From contig NC_064433.1 in NCBI RefSeq assembly GCF_023343835.1, forward strand, positions 52,480,871-52,544,870: DNA of 64,000 nucleotides, read 5' to 3'. Made by a program: the position numbers and the translations under genes. Of this stretch, positions 1-15,350 are shown one piece after another. Position 1 is the first letter of the stretch, and every line of letters starts with the position of its first letter. The notes under the pieces were generated by a model. It ran no database searches and was not told the origin of the DNA. It worked only from the letters and a program-made list of their open reading frames with translations. This stretch comes from Lagopus muta. Its lineage: Eukaryota; Chordata; Aves; Galliformes; Phasianidae.

Positions 1-3715
<3,715 letters not shown>

Positions 3716-4662
3716 GAACTGACAAGGCAGCAGAAACCCACCAACATCTGTAGGCCTTCTGCAAAACGTCTGCAAAATCATCATCTTCCCATACATTTGG
3801 ACTCAATAATTTACTCAGATATTACATCACTGTTATGGAAACACAGCAGTTGAGGATGCCCCTATTTTTAACCACATCTAGACAGAAATAATGGCTCCAG
3901 CTCCTTGTTATGTGGTGTTCTTTTCTTATGGAAAGGGTAAAGAAATCAGTCTTGTTTTGTATGCAGTTTCTCCCCCCATTTGGATGGTTGTTCCGAAGGC
4001 AGAACTTCTGACTTTCCTGAGTTCCACTAATTACTGTGCTGCAAGACCACCACCATCAGCAAAGGTGACATATGAGCCAGACCTCCCATCTCTGCACCTG
4101 AGTGCCTGGAGCTCTTTCCATGTACAGAAGTACCCTGATAGGCAGGGTATAGCACCTCTGGGCAGGGAGAGGTCTCTCTGTTTGCAGATATCTATATTGT
4201 TGCATGTTTTCTGGCAGTTGAATAAAAAAATACAGTTGGGAGTGGTCTCCCATTTGGGCTGAGAGGGACTAGCTAGGCTTGAGGTGCAGTCTTCTTCTCT
4301 CCCCCCACTCTCTACCATGTACCACAGCACGTGATGTGCTTGGCTGTGTCCAAGTGGGGGTCTGCAGTATTGTGTATATGCTGGTAGAAATGTTATTTTG
4401 AAAGGTCTTGTTTGCCCATTGGTTTGCCCAAAATTGCAATTTCACAGCTTAGAGATCCAGTGTTTTGAAAAGTCCTAAGTGTGTGAAAGTTGGATTGGAT
4501 AGTGTTATTCACTGTGTCCAGTGACTGATTGAAATGAGTCCAGTTGCAGAGTCAGGCCCAGTAGGATGAGACTGCTTTCAGCTGATGTTTTTTCTTTAAT
4601 TAAATAAAGCTGGAGTGGGAGCTGACCATCCCCACTAGATCATATTGGATATTATAAATAAA
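3716..4662 (+). other. RTCB: RTCB 3' untranslated region with candidate poly(A) signals
   Basis: Downstream of the RTCB stop there are three AATAAA hexamers, at 4221-4226, 4603-4608 and 4657-4662. The last is followed by TG-rich sequence (TGCAGTGTCTGTGTC), a typical cleavage context, so the transcript probably ends shortly after 4662. The 4221 signal would give a shorter isoform. Which is used cannot be told from sequence. Confidence 0.55.
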
Positions 4663-7344
4663 ATGGGAAGATGGGTACTGCAGTGTCTGTGTCATGTTTA
4701 TTCTGTGGCTGTTGTCCACTTCTAAGTGCATATACCAGCATGGAACCCAGGACATCTTGTGACTTCAGCTGATGGACCTTGTAAAGAAATGTGCAGGTGG
4801 CAGATTTTTTTTTTGCAGGATGCAGTGAAGGAAGCCTGTAAGTGTGTATGCAGACACAAGAGGGCAGCAGGAGGAGCATAAAACTAAAAGCAAGAAGGGA
4901 GCTATCCCTGCCAGAAATTCGTGTAAAGGAAGCAAATAGTGATGAGTGGACTTGACTGCCTTTTGAGGAAGCATCCCTTTAGGTTTAGGTTGGTCTCAGG
5001 AGGCGTAACAGCATTTTGTTGCCTTAATGATTATGTTTACCAGTGTCTTAAGTTTCCATATCGTATTAGCTGCAAGTTCAGAAGCAGTACATGCCTTGAT
5101 TCCTTTGATTCCATCTTTGGTTTAAAGAAGGTGTCTTGTTTCCAGCTTTCTGAAGTGGAATTGATCCATCTCATAGGTTTGAGATGGACTCACCGGGTTT
5201 CAAACAAAAATCATTTCACTTAATGTGAAATAGAGTTGTGGAGACACTGACTGAAAGACAAATTGTTGGTCAGTCTTCTGCAGAAGTACATGTTCTGTTC
5301 TGCAGTTTCTGTCTAAATACTGCAGACTTTTTGATGTGGAATGCAGGGGAGCTCTTAAAACGTTTGTATTTAAAAACAAGGAAGCTTTTCTCAAACACTT
5401 CTCCTTTCCTACCATTTTAGATTTACCTACCTTTGCAGCTGAAACAAATTTCAGTTTCTTACTAACACAAATCCTCTGTACCATGTAGGTGCTCTCTCAT
5501 ATCTATGCCTTAAGCCTCTTCTGATCATCAACATTCATGCATTAGCCTTCAAGAAATCAAAAAGTGGGGGCAATTTTGGTTTCCTGTTGCAAAGCTACTA
5601 TTAGTTTTGGTTGTATATTGTGCTGTACAGGGGTGACCATTGGTTTCCTAACCACCTGAAAAGTAAGTAAAAAATGAAAGATGTCTCCCAGTTACGTCAC
5701 TTGTATTTAAACTTGGATGTTCTGATTAAAGGCTGTCTTAAAAAAGGTAAAATATCTTATTTTAAAATACCTACTAAAAAAGGTTGAATCAGCCAAAACA
5801 TCTCTGCAACACCAAAGGGCCCACATGGTTATTCAACCAACTCTGCCTCAGTAAAAGGTAACAGGAAGCATCTGTTTATGCGTGATCATATGATATGCTT
5901 CCATTCCTTCCCCCAGAAGACTGACAAACCTTCAGTGAACATTTTTTGGGAGTTCTTTTTTTCTTCTTATGTCAGGAAGCAGTAGGTAGGAGATCTGGGT
6001 CTGTCTTACACTGCTGGAATTGCCTAACATCAGTCATGCATCCAGTGCCAAACTGGTTGATTCAGTCATCTGTATGATGACCTGCAGCAGAAAAGTTTGC
6101 TGGTCCTTGGGGCTCCTCTTACAAATGGACTTGCCAAAGCAGTGATACTTCTGCCTCTAGGAAGTGGTAGGTATCATTTCTGGTGACAGCACCTTCCTGC
6201 ACTGTGCTTGCAGGGCTCACTGCAGGGCTGTGCAGTATGGGCTGTACAGCTTCCTCCCTTGCCAGGAACTCGCTGCTCACGGTGCACTCAGAGGTCTGTG
6301 CAGGTGCTGTTCCTGCACCGTTAGTGCAGCATTAAGCAGCAAATAGAAAACTACTTTGGGTTTTTTCATGTCTGAAAGAGTCTCACACCAAGACCCAACA
6401 AGCTGCAGGCTTGTGGTGTGTTTGCTCTGCATCCCACACCAGCTGCTTGGGAACCTGGCATCTAACCAGTGTCGCTTTTATCACCACCTTGAGTCTTTGG
6501 GGAGGTTTTTCTGCTATCTCCCTCCTCTCTCTGCTTTACACGCTGCTCCTCACACACACTGCTTCTTCCTCCGCCGGTGGTCCTGGGCTGGTGGCCTGGC
6601 CCAGGAGGAACAAGTGATCTCTGACACATCTCTGGCACAGGCCTCTCCTCCGCTCTCCTTTGTTCCTCCCAAACATAAACACTCTTAACTGGCCTCTTCT
6701 CCTCTCTTTCCCCCCCCTCAGCCTTCAAAGCAGGCAGAGAAAGCGATATCCCTCCTGCAGCATGTGCCAGCACGCTCCCCTCTCACACAGAGGAGGCTTC
6801 AATTACATTCAGGCACTGCCCGGAGCTGGCATTTGCTTTGCTCTCCTGAGCACTGTCCAAGCTTGAGTGGTTCTGAGTGCCACCGCCTCAGAGATTTTGG
6901 GGTTTTGTTGTTTGGTTGGTTGTTGTTTTTTTTTTTTTCATTTGTTTTGTGTTTTTCTTTTTTTTTTTTTTGCCTGGAGAGGCAGCAGTGGAAGGTTTGG
7001 GGCAGATAAGGAGCAGGCTGTGATGCTGAAGGCACCTGCAGCAGGTGCATTATCCTCAGTGCTGCAGGAGGCGGTGGGAACCTCCTGGCATCCTCAAAAC
7101 ACTGACAAGTGCTCCTGGAGCTGCTGTTAACTGAGGTTGTGCTGAGCACACATCCCCTCGCTGCCTGCTCCCTCCCAAAGCCCAGGAGTCTTCTTTGGTT
7201 CACGTTGGGTATAAAATTCAGAAACTAATATCATCACTCATCTTAATTGCGTAGACTAGGACCAGGAAAGGGAAATGAAATCTTCTGCCAGCACTTCATC
7301 TAGCATTCAGTAACTTAGCAAACAAAACGTGGAAGTTGATGTGG
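4663..7344. other. Intergenic, no gene recognised
   Basis: No supportable coding exon, RNA gene or CR1 was recognised between the RTCB 3' end and the first CR1 of the RTCB-ASCL4 interval. It contains T-rich runs at about 6925-6972. The open frames here are short and overlap on both strands without splice logic. Confidence 0.5.
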
Positions 7345-7572
7345 AGAGGAGAGACCTAGACTGGATATCGAGTTTTTTTCAATATGGTTGTTAAGGCATT
7401 GGCACAGATTGCCCAGAGAGGTGGTGGATGCCCTGTCCCTGCAGACACCCAAGGTCAAGCTGGAGGAGCTCTGAGCACCCTAATAGAGCTGTGATATTCC
7501 TGTTCATTGCAGGAGGGTTGGACCAGATGGTCTTCAAGGATCTCTCCCAACTTAATTCTGTGATTCTATGTG
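7345..7572 (+). repeat. CR1 LINE 3'-end fragment
   Basis: Diverged CR1: GGCACAGATTGCCCAGAGAGG, later TTGGACCAGATGG, ending TTCTGTGATTCTATG. Truncated at its 5' end, as is usual for CR1. Confidence 0.85.
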
Positions 7573-8169
7573 CTCTCCCTTTCATACAGAGATATATGGG
7601 TAGCCTTGCACTAGTGCCTACTCCTAAGAGGAGATGCTGGTGCAGCTGGGGTTGCAGTGCCCCTTCTTTCCCTGCTTTCTGCACAGCTTTGCCTGCACAA
7701 CTAAGCAGAAGCATTTTCTTCCTTCCTCTCCTCCAGGGAAACTGAAGTCCTGATTCCTTTCTCACACTGCAAACTGTGCTGGGAGCTGACGTAGCAGCCT
7801 GGACTCTGCCTCAGCCCGTATATGGGCTGGGATATCAGCCTGGGCCTCCTGCACTACCCTCGAAGTAAAACCTGGGGAACCTGTTCACCTGCCCTGTGCC
7901 AGGAGGGGAGGAGGGAATGGACTGGAGGGAGGGCTGCAGCTCCTGCAGATGAGGATTTGGCTGTGGGTGCATGCACAGTACTGCCCAAGCCCTGATGCAC
8001 AGATCAGCAGCTCATTACCTGAGTCAATGAAGCTGTAGGAAATTATCAAACCTGAGCATGCTGGCAGGGAGAAAACCAGGCTGCCAGCAGTTGTGAAGGT
8101 ACATGCTAGAAGACATGGGGTTTTTGTGATAAGTCTGAAAGGCAAAGGAGGGAGACCGGAAGCAAGAAA
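7573..8169. other. Spacer between two CR1 copies, no gene recognised
   Basis: GC-moderate unique-looking sequence without supportable exons, lying between two sense-oriented CR1 fragments. Confidence 0.4.
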
Positions 8170-9052
8170 GTGCAGTGTTTGAAATAAGCTCACTAAGTTT
8201 GCAGATGACACCATGCTGCAGGAAGTGTTAATCTGCCTGAGGATATGAAAGCTCTACAGATGGATCTGGACAGGCTAGAGCAGTGGGCTGAGGCCAGTTG
8301 TATGGGCTTCATCAAGACCCACTGCTGGGTCCTGCAGTGTAATCACAACTACATGCAGCGCTGCAGGTTTGGGACAAAGCAGCTGGAAAGATACATGGAG
8401 GAAAAGGATCTGGAGTCTTAGCTGGCAGCTAGCTGAACATAAATCAGCAGCGTGTCCAGGTGGCCAAGGCCAACGGCATCCTGGTTTGTATCAGAAATAC
8501 TGCAGCCATCAGGAGCAGGGAGGTGTACTTAGCACTTGTGAGGTCATACCTCAAGTGTTCAGTTTTGGACCCCCCACTACTAGAAAGGCTTGGAGGCCCT
8601 GGAGTGTGTCCAGAGGAGGGCAGTGGAGCTGTGAGGGGTCTGGAGCACAAGTCTGATGGGGAGTGGCTGAGGGAACTGGGTTGGTCAGTCTGGAGAGGTT
8701 CAGGGGAGACCTCATCGCTCTCGACAATGACACGAAAGGAGATTGTGACAAAGTAGGGGTTGACATCTTCCCTCAGATAACAGCGATAGGGTGGGAGGGA
8801 ATGGCATCAAGTTGTGCCAAGGGAGTTTCAGGTTGGATATCAGGAAAAAATGTACGCTCAGAAAGAGTGGTGCTGGAGTGGCACAGGCTGCCCAGGGAGG
8901 TGGTGCAGTCACCGTCCCTGGAGGTATTCCAGAACCGTGTGGATGTGGCACTGAGGGATGTGGTCAGTGAGCATGGTGGGGATGGGCTGATTGTATGACT
9001 AGATGGTTTTAGAGGTCTTTTCCAATCTTAATGATTCTATGATTCTAAAACA
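8170..9052 (+). repeat. CR1 LINE, about 0.9 kb, with relic of the reverse-transcriptase active site
   Basis: One of the longest CR1 copies in the window. Near its left end the + strand reads K-F-A-D-D-T (about 8198-8215), the F/YADD catalytic box of LINE reverse transcriptase. It continues through the C-terminal RT region to the 3' end at TTCTATGATTCTA. Stops and indels break the frame throughout, so it is a dead copy. The 95-111 residue open frames within it are CR1 pieces, not host genes. Confidence 0.85.
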
Positions 9053-9327
9053 GAGGATTCAGATCTCTGAAACCTTCCTTGCCTGGAGTAAATGAAGGAT
9101 TGCATAAAGCCTGGCCTCAATTCTTCTGTGTTAACACTAGCCCCTGAGCATGCTTCTGTCCCCAACTGTTGCTCTCTGCCTTTCTTAGTATGTGTATAGT
9201 TGTATGCACAAGGCCATGGGTACCACATTCTGCTCAGAGCAAAGGCAGTGACAGTACTGGCTCTTGGCCCAGGAGCAGCCCTTAATGGGGACTGAGAGCT
9301 GTCCCCAGGCAGTGATACAACTCAGAT

Positions 9328-9430
9328 CAGAACGACAGAATGGCCCAGGTTGGAACAGACCTCAAGGATCATGAAGCTCCAACACCCCTGCACACAGGCA
9401 GGGCCACCAACACCAGCCTCCAAAGCCTTT
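9328..9430 (-). repeat. CR1 LINE 3'-end fragment
   Basis: ACAGAATGGCCCAGGTTGG followed by ACCTCAAGGATCATGAAGC and GGCAGGGCCACCAACA: reverse complement of a CR1 3' end, diverged and truncated. Confidence 0.75.
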
Positions 9431-10979
9431 TCAGTCTGCATCTTTTCTTCCAACACTGTGAACCAAAGCAGAGATCTCTGGAAACCTGAGGGCAGCTACA
9501 TCCCTGCTGGGAAGCAATTGGGAGTGCTTTGGGTTACAGCACTCAGGTCTTGGAGTGCCAATGCTGAGTACATTTCTCATTCAATCCCCAGGCAGCAGGC
9601 ACCATGCTGTACTGCCAGAAATAGTTACATCCCATAACTCTTTATTACCCTTTTTACAGTTTCAGACAGAAGGAAAGGTGGGTTTCCTGGCTGGAAGAAC
9701 ATCTTGCCAATAAATCACTCCATTACCCAGCTTTTAAGAACTGTAACCTGTTTGCACTTTAATCTTTAAAAAGAAAAAAAGAAAGAAAGCTGGTTGTTTT
9801 AGTTTTGACTAATGCTTATTATTGTAGGGTTATAAATCTGTAGCATTCACAGGCAAGTTATCAAGCTTTAAAATCACAGATAGACTGATCAGTTCTTTCA
9901 CTGTTTTCCTGCCAAATCCTCATCCACTTCTTGGATGAGGAAGAAAAAACATCACTGTAAATTACTTCTTCCCCAGAGGGTATTTATATTGTAGCTGTTG
10001 CCAAAGGGATTTTCTACACCCACCTCTCATGGGAGTCTTTTTTTAATCAGGTAGATAGAAAAAGGGCTGGGTTGTGCACTTTCTTCCCCATTTTGAGCCT
10101 AGCCCATCAAGAATTTTGTCTGTCCCCTTCCCATCATATGCCTGTGCATGTCCACTGTGGGGCACTGAGCTCTGCAGAGGAGCGGATGCCTCTTTGTCCA
10201 GCCAGAGGCCAGGACGTGGGACTGTGCTGACAGAAGGGCACTTTTGGGTGTACTGGGCACCCCCATAGCACAGAAACACTTGGGACACCGGGGTTTGTCC
10301 CTCCTGTACCTGCCTCAGACCAAGGGCCTCCAAAAGGCCTCCAAAATCAGCCTATTTCAGAGAACGCACAGATTTCTGGCCACTTCTCCTGCCAGACCCT
10401 GCAAACTCTTCCATTAATGGTCATTGGATGAAGCAAAAATTTTATCTTGATTGAGAAACACGAAGCTCTGTTTGTGAGGCAAATACTTATTTCCTTGTCT
10501 CCTGGGCAGGAATTCAGAATATTTGATGATTATCAATAGCAGGCAAGAGCATCATTGCTGTGTTCTTTCCTTTCTGTTCCTCTGGCTGAAAGTTAATCTT
10601 CCATCACAGACCAATTCCTGAGAGGAAATTTTGGTGTAAGGCCAAGGCATTTGGGTACATCTCCAGAGAACAGCTTTTGGTGCTCTGAGCCACCATGGAC
10701 TTGTCTAACCCGTGCCAAGTAATTTCATTTTCTTGTGTCTTGGTGCTCTGTTCAATCAATGGTCTTTTATGGTTCTTTACCATTAAGGAAACAAGCTCTG
10801 ATTCAGGGACCATTGCCATATACATCTATGGGCACTGCCTAATATGGCAGCACTTCTCTGCAGACCCCAGACCCAGCAGCCCTTGCTCAGCATCAGCATT
10901 GCAGTCGTGTGGTGGCCCCAAGAATCCGTTTTCTCTCTAGCTTCTGGCACTGCTGGAAGGACAGCTTCATTCAAAATGA
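9431..10979. other. Intergenic, no gene recognised
   Basis: Unique-looking sequence between CR1 fragments. No exon with a convincing frame and flanking splice sites was seen on either strand. Confidence 0.4.
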
Positions 10980-11432
10980 CACTGAGACCCTGGAGAGTGT
11001 CCAGAGAAGGGCAGTGGAGTTGTGAGGGGTCTGGAGTATAAGTGGCTGACGGAACTGAGGTTGTTCAGTCTTGAGAAGAGGATGCTCAGAGGAGACCTCA
11101 TCACTCTCAACAATGACCTGAAAGGAGGTTGTGTCAAGGTGAGGGTCTGCCTGTTCTCCCAGGTAACAGCGATAGGATGGGAGGAAATGGCCTCAAGTTG
11201 TGGCAGGGGAGATTCAGGTTGGATATGAGGAAAAAATGTATGCTCAGAAAGAGCAGTGCTGCAGTGGCACAGGCTGCCCAAGGATGTGGTGGAGTCACCG
11301 TCCCTGGAGGTGTTCCAGGACCATGTGGATGTGGCACTGAGGACACGGTCATTGGGCATGGTGGGGATGGGCTGGTGGTCAGACTGGATGAACTTAGTGG
11401 TCTTTTCCAACCTTATGATTCCGCAGTTCTAT
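10980..11432 (+). repeat. CR1 LINE 3' fragment, about 450 bp
   Basis: Starts CTGAGACCCTGGAGAGTGTCC, passes through GTTGTTCAGTCTTGAG and AGGCTGCCCAAGGATGTGG, and ends TTATGATTCCGCAGTTCTATG. It is closely related in structure to the copies at 8170 and 12978. Confidence 0.85.
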
Positions 11433-12014
11433 GAGTTAGCCCTTATATTAATGTCAACCACAAAGGCATGGAAATCTCGTACGAACCTCTTTCGCCACAC
11501 TTCTATAAGCTTTCCTCAGCTGAGACCAGCATTGTTAAGGAGCAGGATATTTGGGAACTAGGATAATTCAGGAAGATTTTAGTCCTTCTCTCCCCAGATC
11601 CTGGACACATTTTGGGTGTAAAACAATATAACAAATGTGTAGGACATCAGTGATGTGCAGTCTGCCAGCAAAAGAACCTGGAGGACTTGCCCTGTATGTC
11701 TCTGTGCACAGAGGCTTAAGCAGGAAAGCTTGCATGGTGACCTGTCCCAGCTCTCTCTGGCTATGCCTCCAGTAATGGCCATTTTTCAGGCAAGTTGAGG
11801 TGGTGCTCTTGCAGCAGAGCTTTTGCTGATGAAGCCTATTTGACTCAGAATTCTCATCCAGAATCATCTCATCCATGAGGATGCTTTGTCTAGAATGTGA
11901 GAAAAGAGAGTGAAGTGGACAAAGGGACAGCACCTGGCTGACATTTTCAGCAGGAAGCATTTCAGCAATGCATTTCAGTGTATGGGGATTTGCTTCAGTT
12001 TGTTTCATAGAACT

Positions 12015-12185
12015 GTGGAATCACAGAATGGCTTAGGTTGGAAGGGACCTTACAGCCCACCCAGTTCCAACCCCGTGCCATGGGCAGGGCTGCCACCCAC
12101 CAGCTCAGGCTGCCCAGGACCCCATCCAACCTGGCCTTGAACCTCCAGGGGTGGGGTATCACAGCTTCTCTGGGAAGAGAACCTT
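12015..12185 (-). repeat. CR1 LINE 3'-end fragment
   Basis: GGAATCACAGAATGGCTTAGG, then TTGGAAGGGACC, CCATGGGCAGGGCTGCC and CCAACCTGGCCTTGAA: reverse complement of the CR1 3' end, 5'-truncated. Confidence 0.88.
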
Positions 12186-12977
12186 GTGGAATATTTCAAA
12201 AAACCCTGAGATCAATTCAAGACACTTCACATCGCGGGAAGACAGTGCAGGTGAGGCCTTTGATTTGAGAAGGGAAATAAAACACAAACATTTTGCTCAA
12301 CCAAAAGTGATTTTCTTCCTCAGCTTCTTGTGTCTGTCTGGATATTGGCCCATGAGGGGTGAAGATGCCACAGGGTGTCCCCCTATTGCACCTAATGGCT
12401 GCCCCAGTGCATCAGACATCCTCAGAGATGCTGCAGTGAGGCCCCTTGTGCTGATGCCTCTTTCACTCTGCCCTTGTTGCCCCTCACATAACCGCTTTCA
12501 TCCCAGCATGAGGAAGCTCCAGGCTCCAGACCAGGGGATGAGGGGCTGAATTTGGCTTTTTCATGTTCAGTTTGTGTTTCACAACACCAGCTTTTCAACA
12601 GGCCCACCTCCCCCTCCCTGCCTGTGGTGACTCATCCCAGGAATTTTAATCTCCGTTCTCTGTCTGTAGTTGTAAAATATAATACCAGCAAAGTTGGGCT
12701 TATTTATCCCGAAGCCATGAAACTGTTGTCAGAAGAAATTGATATGCACTACTGAGGGGTGAAAAAGGGCTGCTGCTGCTGGGAAGGATTTGACTTGAAC
12801 AAGGCTTTGAATTCTCAGCACTTCAAATGGAAATTTCCCTTTTTGAAGTGGATCCATTTTCATCTCTATTCCTTTCTTGTTTTTCGGACTACCTGAGCAG
12901 GACTTAGAGGGTTTGTTTGTGGGAGCATTACTTCCTGCCACAGCTCTTGTCTGCAAGAGGCTTCCACCACCATGCCA
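12186..12977. other. Intergenic, holds one low-confidence exon-like segment
   Basis: No gene recognised. A short frame at 12670-12755 (+), preceded by a plausible acceptor (TGTCTGTAG), reads 27 residues to a TGA. It is described under findings, and evidence for a gene is weak. Confidence 0.3.
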
Positions 12978-13262
12978 TGTCTTATGGGGAGCAGCTGAGG
13001 GAACTGGGGTTGTTCAGTCTGGAGGAATTTCAGGGGAGACCCTATCACTCTCTACAGTGATCTGAAAAGAGGCTGTAGCGAGGTGGGGATTGGCCTCTTC
13101 TCCCAGGTAACAGAGATAGGATGAGAGGGAATGGCCTTACGCTGTACCAGGGGAGGTTCTCATAGGATGTTAGGAACAATTTATTCTCAGAAAGAGCGGT
13201 GTTGCAGTAGCACAGGCTGCCCAGGGAGGTGGTGGAGTCACTGTCCCTGGAGGTTTTCTATG
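12978..13262 (+). repeat. CR1 LINE 3' fragment lacking the extreme tail
   Basis: AGCTGAGGGAACTGGGGTTG, GTTCAGTCTGGAGG, then AGGCTGCCCAGGGAGGTGG and GTCCCTGGAGG. The ATTCTATG tail is absent, so the match stops at about 13262. Confidence 0.82.
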
Positions 13263-15011
13263 GCATTGCAGAGACCCACCACAGGCCCACTACAGGAATT
13301 AACTAGAGACCCCCAATGAGTTGCATCTGACCCTGGTGCACATCTGAGCTGCCCACTGTGCCGTGATTTCTTCTTTTGAGCATGCTTGTGCACTTCCCCT
13401 TGACAGCTCAGCTTGGGATGCCTCTCAACTCCTGCCCTAAGTGAGAAGCCAGCATCTCACCAGCTACAAGTCCAGTGGAAAATGGGATGCAGTGTGTCAC
13501 CTGAGGTAAGGAAAAACAAGGGGTCCTTCCCAGAGTGGAGAGATACTCAATTTTACTTTCTCTGTGGGCTGAGGAAGCAGTTGACCCACTGAGCACATCA
13601 GCACTGGTCTTCCAGTTGCACTGCTGGGAAGTTTGCTCTAGGCGTTGCTGCAAGGCTCTGCTGAGAGAACTTTTCCTATGACTATAAGAAGAAGAATTTG
13701 TACCTCATCCAGTGAGAAGCCATGTTGGAGTGAATGGCTGTTACCACCACCCTCACTATGCACAGCCTTCTAGAGACACCGCCAACCATCTTAATGGCTT
13801 TTAAAGCCAGGCTGGCCCAGCAGCTGCTGGATTACCATCCTCTGGATAGGTTTCAGCAGCCAAGTACAACCATCTAGGCTCTCAGCACTCCGGACAAAGA
13901 TTTGCCTATGTTACCATGAGCTCATTCTAGGTGCTCCAGATCAAATCATATCGTCTTCCCCTTCCTTCACAGATATCTAAGGCCTAATGTCTGAAAAAAG
14001 AAGCAGATCAAACATGTAAATTTGAACAGGGATTAATTATACACTTGCAACTGAATTAAAAAACAAAAAAAAGTTTAGGTTTGTCTGCATTAACTGTGCC
14101 CATAGGGATGCTCCTTTGTATGTGATGATGCTCCATGAGATATTAGGTCTAGTTCCACCAGATCTCCTGAAAAGCCTTGAAGGCTTGGGGAAACTCTGCA
14201 AATACATTTCAGCAGGAGGTAGACAATGAGAAGGGAAGTGTCGGCATCTCTTCCTCAGAGCACGGGAGAAGCCTTTGTTGAGTGGCCTGAGGCTAGTTCT
14301 CAGCTCCTGGATTTCAAACAGATATAATTATCACTTGGATAAGGTTCAGGACTAGGAGGGAGCTGCCAAATCTTTCATGAAGGAGTGAGAATCTGGGATA
14401 AAAAAACAAGAAAGAAAGGAGGAATATGATTTAACAGCGTAGGTGTTGTCTTGCATATATGATGCACTAGGCAGGATATACTCCCTGTGGTGTCCTATAG
14501 CCTGTCTTATAAACCCTCTTTTTGTTTGCTTGTTTGTTTTTGCAGCATGTGTGATGTAATTTCATTTAACTGATTATTTATTTATTGCATTTATTCATGG
14601 CATTTAAAATCTAGCTGAAACCAAGTGGTACTGTAAATGTCTTTACAATACCTACTGTCCAAAGAGCTCTAACCCAAGGAGTTTCAAAAAAACAAATAGA
14701 ATAGCTGTATTGATCTTCCAGGGATCCCACTGATTCTCCAAAGCTTTTGAGCTTTTTTACTCAGCCCTATAAACTGCCTTTCCTTAAAGCTTCCCAAGTA
14801 AATTCTAAGTCCAATGGATTTCCATTCACACTTTTCATGTTGTCTACATGTCTTAAACCTTCAGATCTGCCTAAGCTGCAAATCCCTTGTGTAATCATTG
14901 TGATGAAATCCCTACCAATATTTGAGTATAAGCTTACAGCCTTTGCTCACTGAATTAAAAATCAAGGCCAGCTGGAAGAAAGGAATGCTTCAGAAAAAAA
15001 TATAATAAGAT
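13263..15011. other. Intergenic, no gene recognised
   Basis: AT-rich toward its right side (TTTATTTATTG at about 14576). No exon, RNA gene or repeat family was recognised. Confidence 0.4.
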
Positions 15012-15350
15012 CAGAGAATCACAGAATGGCTTGTGTTGGAAGGGACATGAAAAACCATGTAGTTCCAACCCCCTGCCATTAGCAAGGACACCTTCTACTA
15101 GATCAGATTGCCCAGAGCCCCATTCAGCCTGGCCTTGAATGCCTCCAGGAATGGCACATCAAGAGCTTCTCTGCAAAACATACTCCAGTGTCTCAGCACC
15201 TTCACGGTAAAGAATTTCTTCCTAATGCCTAAGCTAAATCTGCCTTCTTTTAGTTTCAAGCCATTACCCCTTCTCCTATCATTACACTCCCTGACACAGT
15301 CTCTCCACAGCTGTCTTGTAGCCCCCTTTAAGTACTGACAAATCAAAGTT
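15012..15350 (-). repeat. CR1 LINE 3' fragment, about 340 bp
   Basis: CAGAGAATCACAGAATGGC, GTTCCAACCCCCTGCCATTAG, TGGCCTTGAATGCCTCCAGG and AAGAATTTCTTCCTAATGCC: reverse-complement CR1 3' region extending into the C-terminal RT coding part. The frame here is a broken RT remnant. Confidence 0.88.

Noticed and set aside
8369-8998. Several overlapping 95-111 codon frames
   Set aside because: All fall in a decayed CR1 and are remnants of its reverse transcriptase or its opposite strand.
13408-13653. 81-codon minus frame near a plus-strand GTAAGG donor-like site
   Set aside because: No matching acceptor in phase and no recognisable protein.
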